Shown here piece by piece: positions 60,927 to 64,000 of a DNA stretch of 64,000 nucleotides. The stretch lies in the NCBI GenBank assembly GCA_035358815.1, contig DAOPQC010000002.1, forward strand, positions 123,206 to 187,205, read 5' to 3'. The notes beneath the pieces are model-generated. The model made no database searches, was not told the DNA's origin, and worked only from the letters and a program-made list of their open reading frames with translations. This DNA comes from Thermoanaerobaculales bacterium (GTDB lineage: Bacteria; Acidobacteriota; Thermoanaerobaculia; Thermoanaerobaculales; Sulfomarinibacteraceae). Numbering within the stretch: the stretch's first letter is position 1; each line of letters begins with the position of its first letter. Position numbers and translations under genes: made by a program.

Positions 60927-61636
60927 TGGCGAGCGGCCCGCTGATGGACCCTGAGCGGCGCCAGATCCTGTTCGCGGGGATCGGGCACAACGAGGTCCAC
61001 CGGCTGGTGTCGGCCCTCGAGCCGTTCCCGGTCGACTTCCACCGGATCCCCTGGGCCGACCGTCTGCTGGCAGCCGTGACCACGCGCGAGTTTCACCTGA
61101 TCTTCGCCGGCTTCCCGTCGCTCGGGGTCACGATCGACTCGTTCGTCGCCACCCTGCGCGCCGGCGCGTCGGCGAGCCGCGAGGCGGGTCTCGTGGTGCT
61201 TGCCGACCCACGCGGCGTCGCCGGCGCCAGCCGGCTCCTCGGGCGGGGGGTCAACCGGGTGCGGTCGCGCGGCGACAGCACCGAGGCCATCCTCGACGCA
61301 GCGCGGCCCCTGCTCGGCGTCGCCCGGCGGGTGCGGGTGCGCGCTCCGGTCGAGCTGGTCGCCGCCGAGCCCGGACACCTTTTCACCGCCCGCGGCCTGA
61401 CCGAGGACCTGTCGGCGACCGGGATGCTGGTCAGCGGCCCGGCGCTCGCGCCGGCCGGCGCCACCGTCGACTTCGAGCTCGCGATCCCCGGCGAGCCGGG
61501 ACCGATCCGGGGCCGGGCGCGGGTCGCGCGCCAGACCGACCCGCTCCGGGAGAGGGTCCGCGGCGTCGGTGCGAGCTTCCTGTCCTTCTCGGGCCGCGAC
61601 CAGGAGCGGCTGCACGCCGCTCTGCAGGCCTTGTAG
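60926..61636 (+). CDS. PilZ protein with degenerate receiver-like N-domain (copy 2)
   Basis: 236 residues, a tandem paralogue of the previous gene. Both share GHN.VHRLV..LE.F.VDFHRIPW..RLLAAV. The PilZ signature is VARRVRVRAPVEL and DLSATGMLVS. The receiver-like half again lacks phosphorylation residues (LIFAGFPSLG). The ATG overlaps the upstream TGA, with GAGGAGG before it. Probably works as a heterodimeric c-di-GMP-responsive pair. Confidence 0.78.
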   Translation: MASGPLMDPERRQILFAGIGHNEVHRLVSALEPFPVDFHRIPWADRLLAAVTTREFHLIFAGFPSLGVTIDSFVATLRAGASASREAGLVVLADPRGVAGASRLLGRGVNRVRSRGDSTEAILDAARPLLGVARRVRVRAPVELVAAEPGHLFTARGLTEDLSATGMLVSGPALAPAGATVDFELAIPGEPGPIRGRARVARQTDPLRERVRGVGASFLSFSGRDQERLHAALQAL

Positions 61637-61654
61637 CGCACGCCCCGTTCTCAA

Positions 61655-61730
61655 GCCGGCCACGGGTTTTCGATCTGGGATCCGTGGGATGAGTTCCCCG
61701 CCCGCCTCCGCTTCCGCGCCCGCTTCCCGA
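61655..61730. repeat. 3'-end repeat and hexamers after the PilZ pair
   Basis: GATCTGGGATCCGTGGGATG (61674-61693) and CGCTTCCGCGCCCGCTTCCC (61707-61727). Confidence 0.5.
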
Positions 61731-61785
61731 TGAGGCAGCCAGGATGCCCACCCTACAAGGCAGGCAGGATGGAGGCCCCACAAGC

Positions 61786-62451
61786 CTACGGGACGACCAC
61801 CGACCACGCCGAGGCGTCGCCGGACTCGAAGCCGTCGCCGAAGATCGCCGAGTAACAGTCCACGCGGCCGAAGCTGAAGTCGTCACCAAAGATGTACTTG
61901 GGGTCGCCGGAGGCGCCTTCGGTCTCGCGGAACTCCACGGTCGAGAACCCGGACGGGTCGATGACCCCGAAGAAGCTGTGCGACGTGCCGACCAGGTTGG
62001 CGCCGCTGAAGTCGATCACGGTCACCCCGTCCAGGACGAGGTTGATGCGCGCCCCGGGCGTGTTGCTGACCAGCCAGCCGCCCACCGCGTACAGGGTGTC
62101 GGCGGCCTGGTTGAAGAAGCCGTCACCGACCCCGTTTCCGAAGTCGCCGTGGGGCAGCTCGTAGAAGCCCCACAGCCCGGTCCGTGCCGGGCCGTCGCCG
62201 GTCGTCAGCTCGCTGTTGGGGTTGTTCGGCAGCCAGGTGATGCCGAGGTTGACGACGAACGGCACGGTGGCGGGAGTGCGCGCGGCCCCCCACACCGCGT
62301 CGGCCTCGAAGCTCTCGACATCGACGCACCACCCTGACGCCGCCACGTCGGCCAGGAACAGCGCCTGGTCGGTGTACTCGATCACCTGGGCTGCGACCGG
62401 GGCCGTCATCAGTGCGAGGAAGGACCCAACCAGCATCGCGCGCATCGTCAT
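61786..62451 (-). CDS. exported protein with GFESGD tail
   Basis: 221 residues with a signal peptide (ending APVAAQ, about residue 20). The body begins EYTDQALFLADVAASGWCVD, like the protein at 21082, and is a beta-rich domain with no catalytic motif; it resembles PEP-CTERM-type anchor domains. Tail is FGDGFESGDASAWSVVVP. ATG at 62451 with GGAGG; a second ATG six bases on is possible. Upstream lie a terminator and a sigma-54 promoter, so it may be expressed by read-through or from its own promoter. Confidence 0.75.
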   Translation of the reverse strand: MTMRAMLVGSFLALMTAPVAAQVIEYTDQALFLADVAASGWCVDVESFEADAVWGAARTPATVPFVVNLGITWLPNNPNSELTTGDGPARTGLWGFYELPHGDFGNGVGDGFFNQAADTLYAVGGWLVSNTPGARINLVLDGVTVIDFSGANLVGTSHSFFGVIDPSGFSTVEFRETEGASGDPKYIFGDDFSFGRVDCYSAIFGDGFESGDASAWSVVVP

Positions 62452-62532
62452 CTCGATCCTCCGTGGCGTTCCATTCGCCCCTTTCGCCGGTCGCGGCTCA
62501 ACTCTGCGCTGTCGCGGCCACCGGCGTCGCCG

Positions 62533-62566
62533 AAGAAAAAGAGGGGGGCCGCCGTGGAGCGGCCCC
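62533..62566 (-). terminator. intrinsic terminator
   Basis: On the minus strand GGGGCCGC (62559-62566) and GCGGCCCC (62545-62552) pair perfectly around a 6-base loop, followed by CCTCTTTTTCTT. It lies 82 bases before the next ATG, so it ends a short upstream transcript. Confidence 0.8.
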
Positions 62567-62683
62567 GGGTGGAGGGGGGAGGAAGGTTGTGGTCGGTGCG
62601 TGGTGCGCTGTGGCTGGGTATCGCTCTCGCACCGGACCACAGCGGTCTGTCGAGGCTCGTTCTCGTTCCTCAACTCCGCTCGG
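62533..62683 (-). ncRNA. candidate sigma-54-driven small RNA
   Basis: About 150 bases bounded by a sigma-54 promoter and an intrinsic terminator, with no open reading frame of note. Just before the terminator hairpin it carries a C-rich stretch (CCTTCCTCCCCCCTCCACC, 62569-62587 on the minus strand) able to pair with Shine-Dalgarno sequences, a common seed type in regulatory RNAs. It could instead be an attenuated leader of the gene at 61786-62451. Confidence 0.5.
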
Positions 62684-62693
62684 TCTTTGTATT

Positions 62694-62709
62694 AGCAACG
62701 CCTGTGCCA
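62694..62709 (-). promoter_or_regulatory. rpoN site: sigma-54 (RpoN) promoter
   Basis: TGGCACAGGCGTTGCT on the minus strand matches the -24/-12 consensus TGGCAC-N5-TTGCW, with exactly ten bases between GG and GC. Start predicted near 62683. The region is unusually A+T-rich for this genome. Confidence 0.7.
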
Positions 62710-62817
62710 ACTTCGCGAGCTTTCGTAGGCTTTTTCTCAAGTCATTGCAATCGCTGCACTTGAATTCAGAAGACGTCACTCTCACCAAGGGCCGGCCCGT
62801 GGTTGCCATCGACTCGT

Positions 62818-62945
62818 GAGACAGTCCCGGACTCGAGATGCTCCGCATCATCGCGACGCCACCGCTCTAAATCTCTTTTTACTCGTGATTTACATTGTCG
62901 CAGCGTCATGTCTCTACGGTGAGACACGAGCCTCGTCGTGAGACA
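62818..62945. promoter_or_regulatory. candidate enhancer (UAS) sites
   Basis: Three direct copies of GTGAGACA have their GAGACA cores at 62818-62823, 62921-62926 and 62940-62945. The middle one is part of the palindrome TGTCTC-N6-GAGACA (62909-62926). They lie about 110-240 bases upstream of the sigma-54 promoter, the usual distance for activator sites. The remainder of 62946-63164 shows nothing else. Confidence 0.5.
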
Positions 62946-63164
62946 CGGCGCGCTGTCGGACGCGGGTGCTTCCGGCGCCGCGCAGCTGCGGTGCGACCGC
63001 CGCCTGCGCGGGTTCGGCGCCGTTCGCCACCCCGCTGGCCTCGCAGCGCGGCGGACCCGCGGCCGCGCGGTGGGATCGCGATGCGCACCGGCGCTCTGCC
63101 GTTTCCTCGGCGGCCAGACTGGCTGGTGAGGGGCAGGCGCCTCGCCGGCGACCCGGTCAGCGGC

Positions 63165-64000
63165 TTATGGCACCACCACCGACCACTGTGACAGATCGCC
63201 CGACTCGAAGCCGTCTCCGAAGATCGCCGGGCCGTCGTCGTCACGAATGGTGATCGTCACCACCGGCGTGAGCAGCACCCCGTTGAGCGCGTTCGAGAGC
63301 TCGAGGATAAAGGTCTCGTCCGGCTCGACGTCGGGGTCGTTGACGATCGGGATCGGAACCGCGGTCGACAGGGCCCCCGCGGCGATGAAGGCCGTGCCGC
63401 TGACCGCGCCGTAGTCGCCGGGCGCATTCGCGGTGCCGTTCGCCGTGGCGTAGTCGACGGTGACGTCGAAGCCGCTCGGCGCGGACAGGGTCAACTGCAC
63501 CACCGCCTGACCGGCAGCCTCCGCGATCTCGAGATCGACGCCCTGGAGATCGACCATCGGATCGTCGTCGAAGATGGTGACCGTGCCGGCGGAGGGCGTC
63601 CCGAGGGTCGCCCCAACCGGGTTCGACAGCGTCACCTCGAAGCTCTCATCCGGCTCATCGGTGAGGTCACCGAGCACCTGCAGGGGCACGTCGACCGAGA
63701 CCATTCCGGGCGAGAAGTCGGCCGTTGCGGAGGCCGGGGTGTAGTCGGTCCCGGCGGTGGCAGTGCCGCCGCCGGTCGCGTAGCCGACGCTGACCGGAAC
63801 GGCGCTCGCCGGCGTCAGGGTGACCGTCACGTTGACGACCGTCGAGCCGGCGTCACCCTCCGTGACCGCGGCATTGCCGATGGTCAGCACCGACAGCGAG
63901 GTGTCAGTGACGGTGATCGACACCGTCGCCGGCGCGCTCGTCACTGTCCCGTCGTTCACCGTGAACGTGAAGCTGTCAGCTCCCGTGTAGCCCGCGGCCG
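63165..64000 (-). CDS. Calx-beta repeat surface protein with GFESGD tail (5' end outside window)
   Basis: The frame is open through base 64000, so only about the last 278 codons are seen. From the window edge: a VCBS/cadherin-like strand (GYTGADSFTFTVNDGT), then two Calx-beta domains (VGYATGGGTATAGTDYTPAS with DEPDESFEVTLSNP; VDYATANGTANAPGDYGAVS with VEPDETFILELSN), then the tail FGDGFESGDLSQWSVVVP. Calx-beta domains bind calcium and are common in large adhesins. The stop is TAA. Confidence 0.82.
   Translation of the reverse strand, partial: AAGYTGADSFTFTVNDGTVTSAPATVSITVTDTSLSVLTIGNAAVTEGDAGSTVVNVTVTLTPASAVPVSVGYATGGGTATAGTDYTPASATADFSPGMVSVDVPLQVLGDLTDEPDESFEVTLSNPVGATLGTPSAGTVTIFDDDPMVDLQGVDLEIAEAAGQAVVQLTLSAPSGFDVTVDYATANGTANAPGDYGAVSGTAFIAAGALSTAVPIPIVNDPDVEPDETFILELSNALNGVLLTPVVTITIRDDDGPAIFGDGFESGDLSQWSVVVP

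Noticed and set aside
62895..63191. Small plus-strand frames in 62895-63253
   Set aside because: They overlap each other in three frames, lack ribosome sites and have Arg/Ala-rich shadow composition; no support as genes.

Overview
The window is about 70% G+C bacterial chromosome, densely coded on both strands, with no plasmid, phage, CRISPR or rRNA/tRNA genes that I could see. The genes point to a diderm heterotroph with an aerobic respiratory branch (heme O and heme A synthases, a CcoP-like cytochrome c) that also carries an anaerobic-type hydrogenase/heterodisulfide reductase operon. Many secreted proteins share a short C-terminal tail reading roughly DGFESGD..WS.VVP. Together with the archaeal-type HMG-CoA synthase cluster and the dense intergenic repeats, this suggests an Acidobacteriota-like lineage (Thermoanaerobaculia type). 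That placement is inference from impression, not a search.

Layout. 1-7117: a minus-strand operon of long HdrA, MvhD, MvhG, MvhA, short HdrA, a small winged-helix protein and HdrC (cut by the window edge), behind a good sigma-70 promoter at 7089-7117. 7264-12792: a lone receiver protein, an aromatic amino acid decarboxylase, divergent ctaA and ctaB, and a DUF3179 protein. 12947-23751: secreted proteins (M14 carboxypeptidase, two short exported proteins), a CcoP-like cytochrome, an MscS channel, QueA and a glutamine synthetase family enzyme. 23752-24511: a gene-free patch of repeats, palindromes and a transposase remnant. 24512-36399: a flotillin pair, then a six-gene minus-strand envelope operon (glycosyltransferase, sulfatase-like hydrolase, C25 peptidase, lipoprotein, membrane pseudokinase, YraN). 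36612-50067: MFS transporter, secreted propeller/protease/FG-GAP proteins, Pgi, glutamate-cysteine ligase, PilZ, glucokinase, Ndk, dCMP deaminase, TrmB. 50536-57080: an unknown exported protein, a giant NtrY-like histidine kinase and an M24 aminopeptidase. 57438-60058: HMG-CoA synthase, thiolase and DUF35 protein (entry to the mevalonate pathway). 60231-64000: two tandem PilZ proteins, a secreted protein, a candidate sigma-54-driven small RNA, and the 3' part of a Calx-beta surface protein.

Three non-coding themes run through the window. First, a 3'-end repeat (consensus near GGATCTGGGGGATAGG) sits just after many stop codons, usually in sense orientation, and often beside degenerate CCCGTT or CGCTTCCGCGCC hexamer tracts. 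Second, several genes have a -10 box only 6-8 bases before the start codon, as expected for leaderless mRNAs. Third, palindromic elements with perfect or near-perfect arms (24432-24514, 43119-43203, 24057-24132, 50319-50392) lie in intergenic DNA; two of them supply the TAG stop of the adjacent gene.

The observations I rate highest are the C-terminal tail families with a conserved DNA cassette that crosses the stop codon, the sigma-54 promoter/UAS/terminator unit at 62533-62945, the complementary pair of HdrA-like proteins, and the thiolase-HMGCS-DUF35 cluster.
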